23,824 bases of DNA from Pseudomonadota bacterium (GTDB taxonomy: Bacteria > Pseudomonadota > Alphaproteobacteria > Rhizobiales > Xanthobacteraceae), in assembly GCA_023417665.1 (NCBI GenBank), contig JAEZFA010000048.1:1-23824 (forward strand). Direction: 5' to 3'. Each line of letters opens with the position of its first letter. Position 1 is the stretch's first letter. Positions 14,318 to 22,180 of this stretch are shown piece by piece. The notes under the pieces are model-generated. The model was not told the DNA's origin. It worked only from the letters and a program-made list of their open reading frames with translations, and did no database searches. The position numbers and the translations under genes were made by a program.

Positions 14318-17187
14318 TCGGCCGCCTCCGGAATGATGCGGCGGCTCTCGCGCGAGAAGTCCTCGTACTCCTGTTGCCAGCGCGTGGGACCGTTCGAGGG
14401 CGAAACCTGCACCGCCGTGACCTTGTATTCCGGACAGTTGGTCGCCCAGTCCGAGAAATCGGTGGTGATGACGTTCGCCTGCGTGTCAGGGTGGTGGAAC
14501 GTCGTATAGACCACGCCCGCTGCCACCTTGTCGGTAATGACGGCGCGAAGCGAAGTCTCGCCGGCGCGGCTCTGGAGCTTCACCCAATCGCCCTCGCGGA
14601 TACCGCGCTGCTCGGCGTCATGCGGATTGATTTCCAGCACGTCCTCGGCATGCCACATCGAGTTTTCAGTGCGGCGGGTCTGCGCGCCGACATTGTACTG
14701 CGAAAGAATGCGGCCGGTGGTGAGCAAGAGCGGGAAGCGCGGCCCGGTCCTTTCGTCGGTTGCGAGATACTCGGTGACGATGAACTTGCCCTTGCCGCGC
14801 ACGAAGCCATCGACATGCATGATCGGCGAGCCTTGCGGAGCCTTGTCATTGCAGGGCCACTGCACCGAGCCGCGCTCGTCCAGCATCTTGTAGGACACAT
14901 TGGCAAAGCCCGGCGTGAGCCGCGCGATCTCGTCCATGATCTCGGACGGATCCGCGTAGCCCATCTCGTAACCAAGCGCGTTGGAGAGCAGCATCGTGAT
15001 CTCCCAGTCCTCGTAGCCGTTCTTCGGCGACATCACCTTGCGCACGCGCTGGATGCGGCGCTCGGCGTTGGTGAAGGTGCCGTTCTTTTCGAGGAAGGTA
15101 GAACCCGGCAGGAAGACATGCGCGAAGCGCGCGGTTTCGTTCAGGAAGAGATCCTGAACGACGACACATTCCATCGCCTCAAGGCCGGCCGAGACATGCT
15201 TGGTGTCGGGATCGGACTGGAGGATGTCTTCACCCTGGATGTAGATGCCCTTGAACGTGCCATCGACGGCGGCGTCGAGCATGTTCGGGATGCGAAGGCC
15301 CGGCTCCTTTTCGAGCGAGACGCCCCAGGCATCATTGAAAAGGTCGCGCACGTCGTCGCCTGCAATGTGGCGGTAGCCCGGCAATTCGTGCGGGAACGAG
15401 CCCATGTCGCAGGCGCCCTGCACGTTGTTCTGGCCGCGCAGCGGGTTCACGCCGACGCCTTCGCGGCCAATGTTGCCGGTGGCCATGGCAAGGTTCGCGA
15501 TCGCCATGACGGTCGTCGAGCCCTGGCTGTGCTCGGTGACGCCGAGGCCGTAATAGATCGCAGCGTTGCCGCCGGTTGCGTAGAGGCGCGCGGCACCGCG
15601 GATCACGTCGGCCGGCACGCCGGAGAGCTTCGCCACCGTTTCCGGCGAGTTCTGCGGCAGCGAAACAAATTCGGCCCAGTGCTGGAATTCTTCCCAGTCG
15701 CAGCGCTCGCGGATGAACTGCTCGTTGTAGAGCTTCTCGGTCACGATCACATGCGCGAGCGAGGTCACGATCGCGACATTGGTACCCGGAAGAAGCGGCA
15801 AATGGTAATCGGCCTCGATATGCGCCGACTTCACCATTTCGGTGCGGCGCGGATCGATCACGATGAGCTTCGCGCCATCGCGCAACCGCTTCTTCATGCG
15901 CGACGCAAACACCGGATGCGCGGACGCAGGGTTCGCGCCGATCACGAGCATCACGTCGGAGAACTCGACGGAATCGAAGTTCTGGGTGCCGGCAGAAGTG
16001 CCGTAAGTCTGGCCGAGGCCGTAGCCGGTCGGCGAGTGGCAGACGCGCGCGCAGGTATCGACGTTATTGTTGCCGAAGCCGGCGCGGATCAGCTTCTGGA
16101 CGAGATAGGTTTCTTCGTTGGTGCAGCGCGACGAAGTGATGCCGCCGACTGCGTTCTTGCCGTATTCCTTCTGGATGCGCTTGAACTCGGAGGCCGCATA
16201 ATTGATCGCCTCCTCCCAGCTCACTTCCTTCCACGGATCCGTGACCTTCGCGCGGATCATGGGCTTCAGAATGCGCTCCTTGTGGGTCGCATAGCCCCAG
16301 GCAAAACGGCCCTTCACGCAGGAATGTCCGCGGTTCGCCTCGCCGTCCTTATAGGGCACCATGCGCACGAGTTCCTCGCCGCGCATTTCCGCCTTGAAGG
16401 CGCAACCGACGCCGCAATAGGCGCAGGTCGTCACGACCGAATGCTCGGGCTTGCCGATCTCGATCACTTTCTTTTCGTTGAGCGTCGCGGTCGGGCAGGC
16501 CTGCACGCAGGCGCCGCAGGAGACGCATTCGGAGTTCAGAAAGCTTTCCTGCATGCCGGGCGAAACGCGGCTGTCGAAGCCGCGGCCGGCGATGGTCAGC
16601 GCAAAGGTGCCCTGCACTTCCTCGCAGGCGCGCACGCAACGCGAGCAGACGATGCACTTCGAGGGATCATAGGTGAAATAAGGATTGGTCTCGTCCTTCG
16701 CGAGCCAATTTTCGTTCGCGACGCCGTTCTGCTTGGCGAAGACGTGGTTTTCGCCTTCATAGCCGTAGCGCACGTCGCGCAGGCCGACCTGCCCCGCCAT
16801 GTCCTGCAATTCGCAGTCGCCATTCGCCGAGCAAGTAAGGCAGTCGAGCGGGTGATCGGAGATATAGAGCTCCATCACGCCGTTGCGGATTTTCTTCAGC
16901 CGATCGGTCTGGGTCTTCACGACCATGCCGGGCGCGACCGGCGTGGTGCAGGACGCCGGCGTGCCGGGGCGGCCTTCAATTTCGACGAGACACAGGCGGC
17001 AGGAGCCGAAGGCATCGACCATGTCGGTCGCGCAAAGCTTCGGAATCTGCGTGCCCATCTCCATGGCGGCGCGCATGATCGAGGTGCCTTCCGGCACCGA
17101 GATTTCCTGCCCGTCGATGGTCAGCGTGACGTCTTTCTCCGACTTCGAACGCGGCGTGCCGTAGTCGATTTCATGCACGAGGGACAT
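14314..17187 (-). CDS. fdsA: NAD-dependent formate dehydrogenase alpha subunit (Mo, Cys form)
   Basis: This 957-residue catalytic subunit oxidises formate to CO2. Cofactor ligands are visible in order: plant-type 2Fe-2S (Cys52, 63, 66, 80), His-Cys cluster (His112, Cys116, 119, 125), two ferredoxin-type 4Fe-4S clusters (Cys178/181/184/188 and 221/224/227/231), and the cluster of the molybdopterin domain (Cys255, 258, 262, 290). The molybdenum ligand is Cys383 in TCARVCHSPT, where selenoenzymes have selenocysteine. Length equals that of known soluble FdsA proteins (about 960). ATG 17187 starts 12 bases after the fdsB stop; GGAGAG lies a few bases upstream. Electrons pass through its clusters to FdsB/FdsG and NAD+. 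Confidence 0.96.
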   Translation of the reverse strand: MSLVHEIDYGTPRSKSEKDVTLTIDGQEISVPEGTSIMRAAMEMGTQIPKLCATDMVDAFGSCRLCLVEIEGRPGTPASCTTPVAPGMVVKTQTDRLKKIRNGVMELYISDHPLDCLTCSANGDCELQDMAGQVGLRDVRYGYEGENHVFAKQNGVANENWLAKDETNPYFTYDPSKCIVCSRCVRACEEVQGTFALTIAGRGFDSRVSPGMQESFLNSECVSCGACVQACPTATLNEKKVIEIGKPEHSVVTTCAYCGVGCAFKAEMRGEELVRMVPYKDGEANRGHSCVKGRFAWGYATHKERILKPMIRAKVTDPWKEVSWEEAINYAASEFKRIQKEYGKNAVGGITSSRCTNEETYLVQKLIRAGFGNNNVDTCARVCHSPTGYGLGQTYGTSAGTQNFDSVEFSDVMLVIGANPASAHPVFASRMKKRLRDGAKLIVIDPRRTEMVKSAHIEADYHLPLLPGTNVAIVTSLAHVIVTEKLYNEQFIRERCDWEEFQHWAEFVSLPQNSPETVAKLSGVPADVIRGAARLYATGGNAAIYYGLGVTEHSQGSTTVMAIANLAMATGNIGREGVGVNPLRGQNNVQGACDMGSFPHELPGYRHIAGDDVRDLFNDAWGVSLEKEPGLRIPNMLDAAVDGTFKGIYIQGEDILQSDPDTKHVSAGLEAMECVVVQDLFLNETARFAHVFLPGSTFLEKNGTFTNAERRIQRVRKVMSPKNGYEDWEITMLLSNALGYEMGYADPSEIMDEIARLTPGFANVSYKMLDERGSVQWPCNDKAPQGSPIMHVDGFVRGKGKFIVTEYLATDERTGPRFPLLLTTGRILSQYNVGAQTRRTENSMWHAEDVLEINPHDAEQRGIREGDWVKLQSRAGETSLRAVITDKVAAGVVYTTFHHPDTQANVITTDFSDWATNCPEYKVTAVQVSPSNGPTRWQQEYEDFSRESRRIIPEAAE

Positions 17188-17199
17188 TTGCGTTCTCTC

Positions 17200-18756
17200 C
17201 TATTCGGCGGCCTGCGGAAGTTTCGGCGTTGCGCCGAAGTCTTCCGGGAAATGGGTGAGCGCGCTCATCACCGGGTAAGGCGTAAACCCGCCGAGTGCGC
17301 AAAGGGATCCGAACTTCATCGTGTTGCAGAGATCTTCGAGCGTCTCGAGGTTCTTCGCGCGCTCCTGGTTCGCGACGATCTTGTCGATGGTCTCGACGCC
17401 GCGGGTGGAGCCGATCCGGCACGGCGTGCACTTGCCGCAGCTTTCGATCGAGCAGAACTCCATGGCGAAGCGAGCCTGCTTCGCCATGTCGACGGTATCG
17501 TCGAAAACGACGACCCCGGCATGGCCGATCAGACCGTCGCGTGCGGCGAAAGCCTCGTAGTCGAACGGCGTATCGAAATAGGCGCGCGGAAAATAAGCGC
17601 CGAGCGGGCCGCCTACCTGCACCGCGCGAACCGGACGGCCGCTCGCGGTGCCGCCGCCGATTTCATCCACCAACTCGCCAAGCGTGATGCCGAACGCGAC
17701 TTCGTACAGTCCGCCATGCCTGATGTTGCCGGCGAGCTGGATCGGCATGGTGCCGCGCGAACGGCCCATGCCGAAGCCTTTGTAGAACGCCGCGCCCTTG
17801 TCCATGACGACCGGCACGGTCGCGAGCGAGAGCACGTTATTGATAACGGTCGGCTTGCCGAAGAGCCCCTTGATCGCGGGCAACGGCGGCTTGGCGCGCA
17901 CCTGTCCGCGCCGGCCTTCAAGACTCTCCAGCAGCGAAGTCTCCTCGCCGCAGACATAAGCGCCCGCGCCGGTGCGAATCTCGATATCGAATTCGTATGA
18001 AGAGCCGAGAACGTTCTTCCCGAGCACGCCGCCTTTTCGCCCCGCCGCGCAGGCGGCTTCCATCACCGCAATCGCGTGCGGATATTCGGAGCGGATATAA
18101 ACGTATCCTTTGGTAGCGCCGACCGCCATGCCGGCAATCGTCATCCCCTCGATCAGCACGAAGGGATCGCCTTCCATGATCATGCGGTCGGCGAACGTGC
18201 CGCTATCGCCCTCGTCGGCATTGCAGACGATGTACTTCTGGTCCGCCTGCGCGAGGAACACCGTGTTCCATTTGATGCCGGTCGGGAAACCCGCGCCGCC
18301 GCGCCCGCGCAAGCCGGACTGCGTTACTTCGTCGATCGTCTTCTGCGGACCCGCCTCGATCGCTTTCGCAAGGCCCTTGTAACCGTCATGGGCTTTGTAA
18401 TCTTCGAGCGAGCGAGGATCGACCAAGCCGCAACGCGCGAAAGTCAATCGCGTCTGTTTCTTAAGCCATGGAATTTCGTCGGTGACACCGTGGCAGAGCT
18501 TATGCTCGCCGCTGCCCAGCATAGCGTCGAACAGGCTCTCGACATCTGCGAGCGTTGCCGGTCCGTAGGACACGCGACCTTTCGGCGTCACTACCTCAAG
18601 CAGCGGCTCCAGCCAGTGAAGCCCGCGCGAACCGTTGCGGACGATCTCGACTTCCTTGCCGCGCTGTTTTGCGCTCGCGGCAAACGCTTCCGCAATCTCG
18701 TCCGCACCGCAGGCAACCGCGGCTGCATCGCCGGGGATGTAAATTTTCATGCTCAC
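17200..18756 (-). CDS. fdsB: NAD-dependent formate dehydrogenase beta subunit
   Basis: This 518-residue flavoprotein reduces NAD+ and is homologous to NuoF/HoxF. It has an N-terminal thioredoxin-like region, then the FMN/NADH-binding GLRGRGGAGFPTG and NADEGDSGTFADR motifs, GAGAYVCGEETSLLESLEG, and a C-terminal 4Fe-4S site in SCGKCTPCR (Cys440, 443, 446) plus Cys486. Two starts are possible: GTG 18756, which overlaps the fdsG stop by four bases (GTGA), or ATG 18750, two codons later. The first is given. Spacing to fdsA is 12 bases. Confidence 0.95.
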   Translation of the reverse strand: MSMKIYIPGDAAAVACGADEIAEAFAASAKQRGKEVEIVRNGSRGLHWLEPLLEVVTPKGRVSYGPATLADVESLFDAMLGSGEHKLCHGVTDEIPWLKKQTRLTFARCGLVDPRSLEDYKAHDGYKGLAKAIEAGPQKTIDEVTQSGLRGRGGAGFPTGIKWNTVFLAQADQKYIVCNADEGDSGTFADRMIMEGDPFVLIEGMTIAGMAVGATKGYVYIRSEYPHAIAVMEAACAAGRKGGVLGKNVLGSSYEFDIEIRTGAGAYVCGEETSLLESLEGRRGQVRAKPPLPAIKGLFGKPTVINNVLSLATVPVVMDKGAAFYKGFGMGRSRGTMPIQLAGNIRHGGLYEVAFGITLGELVDEIGGGTASGRPVRAVQVGGPLGAYFPRAYFDTPFDYEAFAARDGLIGHAGVVVFDDTVDMAKQARFAMEFCSIESCGKCTPCRIGSTRGVETIDKIVANQERAKNLETLEDLCNTMKFGSLCALGGFTPYPVMSALTHFPEDFGATPKLPQAAE

Positions 18757-19235
18757 CGCTGCGCCTCCGCGACGAGTTGATCGATGCGCTTCTCATCGAG
18801 ACGGCCGTAGATTTTTCCATCCAGCATGGCGGAGGGCGCGACCGAGCAAAGACCAAGGCAATAGATCGGCTCGAAGGTCACGCGGTCATCGGCGGTCGTC
18901 TCTCCGATCTTCACGCCAAGCTTCTGTTCGGCGCGCGTGCAAAGATGGTCGCCGCCGGCGGCCTGACAAGCTTCGGCGCGGCAGAGCTTGAGCACGCGGT
19001 TGCCCGCAGGTTCGCGGCGGAAGTCGTGATAGAAGGTGAACGTGCCGTGCACCTCGGCGCGCGAAAGATTGAGCGCCTCGGCAATCATCGGGATCACGGG
19101 CTCGGGCACATAGCCAAAACTATGCTGCACATCGTGCAGGATGGGCAGCACCGCGCCGTCTCGCGCGGCATGGCGCGCGATGATTTCGCGCGCGAGCGTC
19201 TCGTTCCAGGATTCGTATTTTCCCATAGGACTCAA
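18753..19235 (-). CDS. fdsG: NAD-dependent formate dehydrogenase gamma subunit
   Basis: This subunit of about 160 residues is related to NuoE and HoxE. It has an N-terminal helical bundle and a thioredoxin-like 2Fe-2S domain. The ligand cysteines are visible as LCRAEAC (Cys85, Cys90) and YCLGLC (Cys126, Cys130). It sits first in the fdsGBA-fdhD-fdsD operon. The start is uncertain: TTG 19235 gives MSPMGKYE, while ATG 19226 gives MGKYE three codons later and is equally plausible. Upstream lies a long leader with several dyads. No FdsR-type LysR regulator gene is found next to the operon. Confidence 0.93.
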   Translation of the reverse strand: MSPMGKYESWNETLAREIIARHAARDGAVLPILHDVQHSFGYVPEPVIPMIAEALNLSRAEVHGTFTFYHDFRREPAGNRVLKLCRAEACQAAGGDHLCTRAEQKLGVKIGETTADDRVTFEPIYCLGLCSVAPSAMLDGKIYGRLDEKRIDQLVAEAQR

Positions 19236-19280
19236 GACCTTCTGCTACCGAGAACAGGTCTAAAGTGGCTAATTTGACCC

Positions 19281-19300
19281 ACCCCAATCAATATTGGTGT
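19281..19300. promoter_or_regulatory. Candidate operator dyad near the fds start
   Basis: ACCCCAAT (19281-19288) and ATTGGTGT (19293-19300) match as an inverted repeat at seven of eight positions with a four-base spacer. The dyad lies about 46 bases upstream of the fdsG start. A related perfect dyad GCCAA-T-TTGGC follows at 19345-19355. The shared CCAA/TTGG arms suggest repeated sites for one regulator. Confidence 0.35.
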
Positions 19301-19400
19301 TTCGTGCTGCAATAGAGAATAACTATTGAAACACCCTTCGTAGGGCCAATTTGGCGGGCAATTCTTCAAGCTCTCAGGCTATCGATGCACTATTTATATG

Positions 19401-19426
19401 ATTTCATTGGATATTTTCCATGAAAT
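19401..19426. promoter_or_regulatory. Candidate operator dyad ATTTCAT-N12-ATGAAAT
   Basis: Seven-base arms match perfectly across a 12-base spacer. Inside the spacer GGA (19409-19411) and TCC (19417-19419) also pair. The size is usual for a dimeric regulator. It lies 166 bases upstream of fdsG and 158 bases upstream of the SRPBCC start. Confidence 0.35.
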
Positions 19427-19493
19427 GATGATCGAGTATTTCTATGGGACGGTAGTGCTCGGGAATTGTCCGAAACGACACTCCGGCCTTTCC

Positions 19494-19558
19494 TCATTTT
19501 CAGCGTGAACTCGCCGCTGGGTTCGGGCGCCGACTGGGTTAGTGTGCGCTGAAAATGA
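19494..19558. repeat. 12-bp perfect inverted repeat with 41-base loop
   Basis: TCATTTTCAGCG (19494-19505) and CGCTGAAAATGA (19547-19558) are exact reverse complements; two G-U pairs could lengthen the stem in RNA. The element ends 25 bases before the ATG of the SRPBCC gene. It has no U-run for a terminator. It could be a leader-RNA structure or a short palindromic repeat. Confidence 0.75.
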
Positions 19559-19583
19559 AAGTCGCCTCGAGGCCCGGCCCGGA

Positions 19584-20132
19584 ATGCACTGGCTTTACAC
19601 CGTCTTCTATACGCTGCTCGCAATCGCACTGACGCCCTACATCCTCGGGCTGTTCCTCCCTCGCAAGTTCGCGATCCAGCGAGAAGTCGTGGTCGCGCGA
19701 CCGGCGCAGGAGGTTTTCGGATTCATGCGCATGCTGAAGAACCAGGAGCGCTACAGCACCTACGCCCAGGCCGATCCCGCGATGAAGATCGCCTATAGCG
19801 GCACCGACGGCACGGTCGGCGCGAAGGTTTCCTGGGACAGCGAGGACCGCAATGTCGGCAAGAGCGAACAGGAAATCATTGCGCTTGAGGACGGCAGAAG
19901 GATCGAAATCGAAATCCGCTTTCGCGAGCCGTTTCAATCGGTCGATCCGCTGGTGACCGAGATCGAAGCCCTGGGCCCGAACCAAACGCGCATTCGCAAC
20001 ACTTACCACGGCAAAATTCGCTACCCTTATAATCTGCTGGTGTGGTGGGTCATGGCGAAAATCCGCGAGAACATGCAGGCTTCACTCGACAACGCCAAGG
20101 TGGCGCTGGAAGCCGAAAAAACCGCCGCTTGA
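19584..20132 (+). CDS. Membrane-anchored SRPBCC-fold protein
   Basis: This is a 182-residue protein. One N-terminal membrane segment (about 3-25, rich in Leu, Tyr, Ile) is followed by a basic RK stop and a START/SRPBCC (polyketide-cyclase-like) domain, seen from the opening IQREVVVARPAQEVFGFM, the middle NQERYSTYAQADPAMKI and the late TRIRNTYHGKI. Such domains bind hydrophobic ligands in a deep pocket; the ligand is unknown here. I chose ATG 19584 because it begins directly with the membrane segment. An upstream GTG at 19542 would add 14 polar residues and lies inside the inverted repeat. The gene precedes the small ORF and selD on the same strand. Confidence 0.72.
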   Translation: MHWLYTVFYTLLAIALTPYILGLFLPRKFAIQREVVVARPAQEVFGFMRMLKNQERYSTYAQADPAMKIAYSGTDGTVGAKVSWDSEDRNVGKSEQEIIALEDGRRIEIEIRFREPFQSVDPLVTEIEALGPNQTRIRNTYHGKIRYPYNLLVWWVMAKIRENMQASLDNAKVALEAEKTAA

Positions 20133-20161
20133 TTTTGGCGGCAAGGACGAGGACATTAGCC

Positions 20162-20284
20162 ATGTTCCTCCCGAGCTGTCGCATCCGGATTCACTTCCAC
20201 GGAAATGCGACTGCCTCAGCGAAGTGCAGCGCGGATGCCTGCACCGGAACAGACCGCGGCGCGGCACTGTCCTATTTTCTGTAA
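20162..20284 (+). CDS. Putative 40-residue cysteine-containing small ORF upstream of selD
   Basis: ATG 20162 opens a 40-codon frame ending in TAA 12 bases before the selD ATG. A GAGGA ribosome binding site sits eight bases upstream of the ATG. The product has an Arg/His-containing N-terminal part and three cysteines (Cys6, Cys22, Cys27). I recognise no family. Placement between the SRPBCC gene and selD, and the good ribosome binding site, suggest either a small protein or a leader peptide controlling selD. It could also be a chance ORF in GC-rich DNA. Confidence 0.35.
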   Translation: MFLPSCRIRIHFHGNATASAKCSADACTGTDRGAALSYFL

Positions 20285-20296
20285 ACGGAGATCGCC

Positions 20297-21346
20297 ATGA
20301 ATGCGCCCGTCGTTCGTCTCACCAGCCTCGCCCACGGCGGCGGCTGCGGCTGCAAACTCGCGCCGAACGTTTTGCAGGAGTTGCTGGCGGGTCATCCGCA
20401 GGCAAATGCGTTCGCACCCCTGCTCGTGGGTACGGAGACCAGCGACGACGCTGCAGTTTGGAAGCTCGACGACAATACCTGCATCATTGCGACGACCGAT
20501 TTCTTCATGCCGGTCGTCGATGATCCGCGCGACTTCGGCCGCATCGCCGCAACCAACGCGATCTCCGACGTCTATGCGATGGGTGGCAAGCCTATCTTTG
20601 CGCTTGCGATTCTCGGCATGCCGCTCGGCAAACTTCCGGTGGAAACGGTGCGCGGCATTCTGGAAGGCGGCGCGAGCATCTGCGCCGAAGCCGGTATTCC
20701 CGTTGCCGGTGGCCATTCCATCGATGCGCCGGAGCCGATCTATGGCCTTGCCGTTATCGGCACCTGCAAGCCCGAGCATGTCCGCCGCAATGCCGACGCA
20801 AAACCCGGCGACGCGCTCATTCTCACCAAAGCGATCGGTGTCGGAATTTATTCGGCGGCCCTGAAGAAAGGCATTCTCTCCGGCGCGCAATATGCCGAGA
20901 TGATCGGCACCACGACGCTGTTGAACAAGGTCGGCGCCGAACTTGCCGCCGACAGCGACGTTCACGCCATTACCGACGTGACCGGCTTTGGGGTACTCGG
21001 CCACGCCGCCGAGCTTGCACGCGGCTCGAAAACAAGCGTCGAGATCGATTGCGGCAAAGTCAGCTATCTCAGTGCGGCACGCGAACTTGCACAGGCGGGG
21101 CATGTGACGGGCGCGTCGCATCGCAACTGGGCAAGCTACGATGCGAACATAAAACTGCCCGGGAATCTACCGGAATGGCAGCAGCACCTGCTCACTGATC
21201 CGCAGACCTCAGGTGGGCTGCTCGTCACCTGCGCGGCGGGATCGGCCGAACGCATTCTCGGCCAGATCAAGGCCGCCGGTTATCCGGCAGCCAGCATCAT
21301 CGGACGCGTCGAAGCCGGCCCCCCAGAAGTGCGCGTCGTCGCCTGA
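20297..21346 (+). CDS. selD: Selenide, water dikinase (selenophosphate synthetase)
   Basis: This 349-residue enzyme makes selenophosphate from selenide and ATP, the selenium donor for selenocysteine and for 2-selenouridine in tRNA. The glycine-rich N-terminus HGGGCGCK places Cys17 and Lys20 as in E. coli SelD, so this is the cysteine form of the enzyme. Further family motifs are ETSDDAAVW, ATTDFFMPVVDD, AATNAISDVYAMGG, the GGHSID segment, TDVTGFGVLGH and DPQTSGGLL. ATG 20297 follows a CGGAG ribosome binding site at good distance. The gene converges on the lipoyl-protein operon with only nine bases between stops. A partial tRNA-Sec at the right edge indicates that the organism uses selenophosphate for selenocysteine. 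Confidence 0.95.
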   Translation: MNAPVVRLTSLAHGGGCGCKLAPNVLQELLAGHPQANAFAPLLVGTETSDDAAVWKLDDNTCIIATTDFFMPVVDDPRDFGRIAATNAISDVYAMGGKPIFALAILGMPLGKLPVETVRGILEGGASICAEAGIPVAGGHSIDAPEPIYGLAVIGTCKPEHVRRNADAKPGDALILTKAIGVGIYSAALKKGILSGAQYAEMIGTTTLLNKVGAELAADSDVHAITDVTGFGVLGHAAELARGSKTSVEIDCGKVSYLSAARELAQAGHVTGASHRNWASYDANIKLPGNLPEWQQHLLTDPQTSGGLLVTCAAGSAERILGQIKAAGYPAASIIGRVEAGPPEVRVVA

Positions 21347-21356
21347 CCGCGGCGAC
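21338..21356. terminator. Weak hairpin between convergent selD and the GcvH-like gene
   Basis: GTCGCC (21338-21343) and GGCGAC (21351-21356) form a perfect 6-bp stem with a 7-base loop over the selD stop. There is no clear U-run on either strand, so termination is only a possibility. Confidence 0.25.
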
Positions 21357-21793
21357 TATTTGCAGCCCGGCCAGGCTTCGTTTTCCATCCAGGCTTCATA
21401 AGCCTCGGAGATTGCGTTTCCGGTCACGAGCTGCGCGCGCCAATCGGCGTGCGCGGGCGCCAGCAGCACCATCCAGCCCTCGCCGTAACAATCCTCGTTG
21501 ATCAGTCGCGTCTGCGCCGCTGCCTGGTCGTTGATGCCGGCAACACTCGCATCGAACGCGCCGCGGACAGACCCGATCCATTTCGCGCTTTCCACGGTGG
21601 CAAAGGCTTTCCCTTTATCCACCGAGGTGCCGGCGCGTTTGGGTGTAAACACAATCACCTCACGCGCCAGCGCAACGCCCACAACCGTCATTCCGGCGCG
21701 CACGAGACCGTCCTGCGCCGGTGCGTACCAGACGTGACGCGGGACATCGTAATAGAGAGTGTCAGGAAAATTGCAGCCGCGAACGATTGTCAC
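21356..21793 (-). CDS. GcvH-like lipoyl-carrier protein (LbpA-like)
   Basis: This protein of 145 residues is related to the glycine cleavage H protein. The lipoyl-lysine loop is clear in ATVESAKWIGSVRG (Lys71). Family features include a GLVRAGMTVVGVALA strand pair and GEGWMVLL near the C-terminus. It begins with RGCNFPD and ends in PGCK, each with a cysteine not usual in housekeeping GcvH. To my knowledge these features resemble LbpA, the lipoate-binding protein of the sHdr sulfur-oxidation pathway; I hold this as inference. It is last in an operon with a lipoate ligase-like gene and a dsrE-like gene. GTG 21793 was chosen because AGGA lies seven bases upstream; TTG 21799, two codons earlier, sits too close to AGGA. 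Confidence 0.75.
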   Translation of the reverse strand: MTIVRGCNFPDTLYYDVPRHVWYAPAQDGLVRAGMTVVGVALAREVIVFTPKRAGTSVDKGKAFATVESAKWIGSVRGAFDASVAGINDQAAAQTRLINEDCYGEGWMVLLAPAHADWRAQLVTGNAISEAYEAWMENEAWPGCK

Positions 21794-21802
21794 GATCAAT
21801 TC

Positions 21803-22180
21803 CTAGTAGCTCAGAACGCGATACTCGTCGCCCATCAGCCGTTCGATCATGTCGGCCGTGCCCATCATGCCTGCACATTCGGGAATGAGATCGGTGTCCT
21901 TGGCATCGAATAAATCGAGATTGGCGGGACAGGCCCAGAACCTCGCGCCGTGGTCATGGGCTTCGCGGATCCAGTCATATACCGTCTTGGGATGACCGTG
22001 CTTGACGTGAATCTTTTCGGCGACACCCTTAAGCATCAACTTGCCTGCGGTCGCCGCGCAGACGATGTCGACTTCGTAGTCCATCGCTGCCGCCACCGCA
22101 GCGTGATAGAACGGCGCGGCAAGCTCCTCGTTGTTTCGAGGATCGGTATTCACTAGCACGACGAGCAATTTGCGCTTCAT
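21803..22180 (-). CDS. DsrE-family protein
   Basis: This is a 125-residue small alpha/beta protein of the DsrE/F superfamily. It has an N-terminal strand KLLVVLVNTDP, an AAVAAAMDYEVDIV helix-strand, a central FWACPANLDLF with Cys84, and PECAGMMGTADMIERL with Cys102. Cys41 is a third cysteine. DsrE proteins carry persulfide sulfur on a conserved cysteine and work with TusA and rhodanese partners; Cys84 is at the expected position for that role. Its ATG overlaps the TGA of the lipoate ligase-like gene (ATGA), and the lipoyl-protein gene follows within about ten bases. The context suggests sulfur transfer to or from a lipoyl carrier. Confidence 0.75.
   Translation of the reverse strand: MKRKLLVVLVNTDPRNNEELAAPFYHAAVAAAMDYEVDIVCAATAGKLMLKGVAEKIHVKHGHPKTVYDWIREAHDHGARFWACPANLDLFDAKDTDLIPECAGMMGTADMIERLMGDEYRVLSY

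Larger units (their letters stand above)
19236..19583. promoter_or_regulatory. Divergent leader region between fds operon and SRPBCC gene
   Basis: No credible gene lies in these 348 bases. The half nearest fdsG is AT-rich and contains several dyads: an imperfect 8-base repeat at 19281-19300, GCCAA-T-TTGGC at 19345-19355 and ATTTCAT/ATGAAAT at 19401-19426. The half nearest the SRPBCC gene holds a perfect 12-base inverted repeat with a 41-base loop (19494-19558). I could not identify sigma-70 boxes securely, and there is no GGAAC/CGTT EcfG pair. Confidence 0.6.

Noticed and set aside
14374..18000. A 1208-codon open frame on the plus strand opposite fdsA and fdsB
   Set aside because: It is antisense to two intact, motif-rich genes. 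Its Arg/His/Ala/Asp-rich product is the usual mirror of GC-rich coding DNA, and it matches no family I know.
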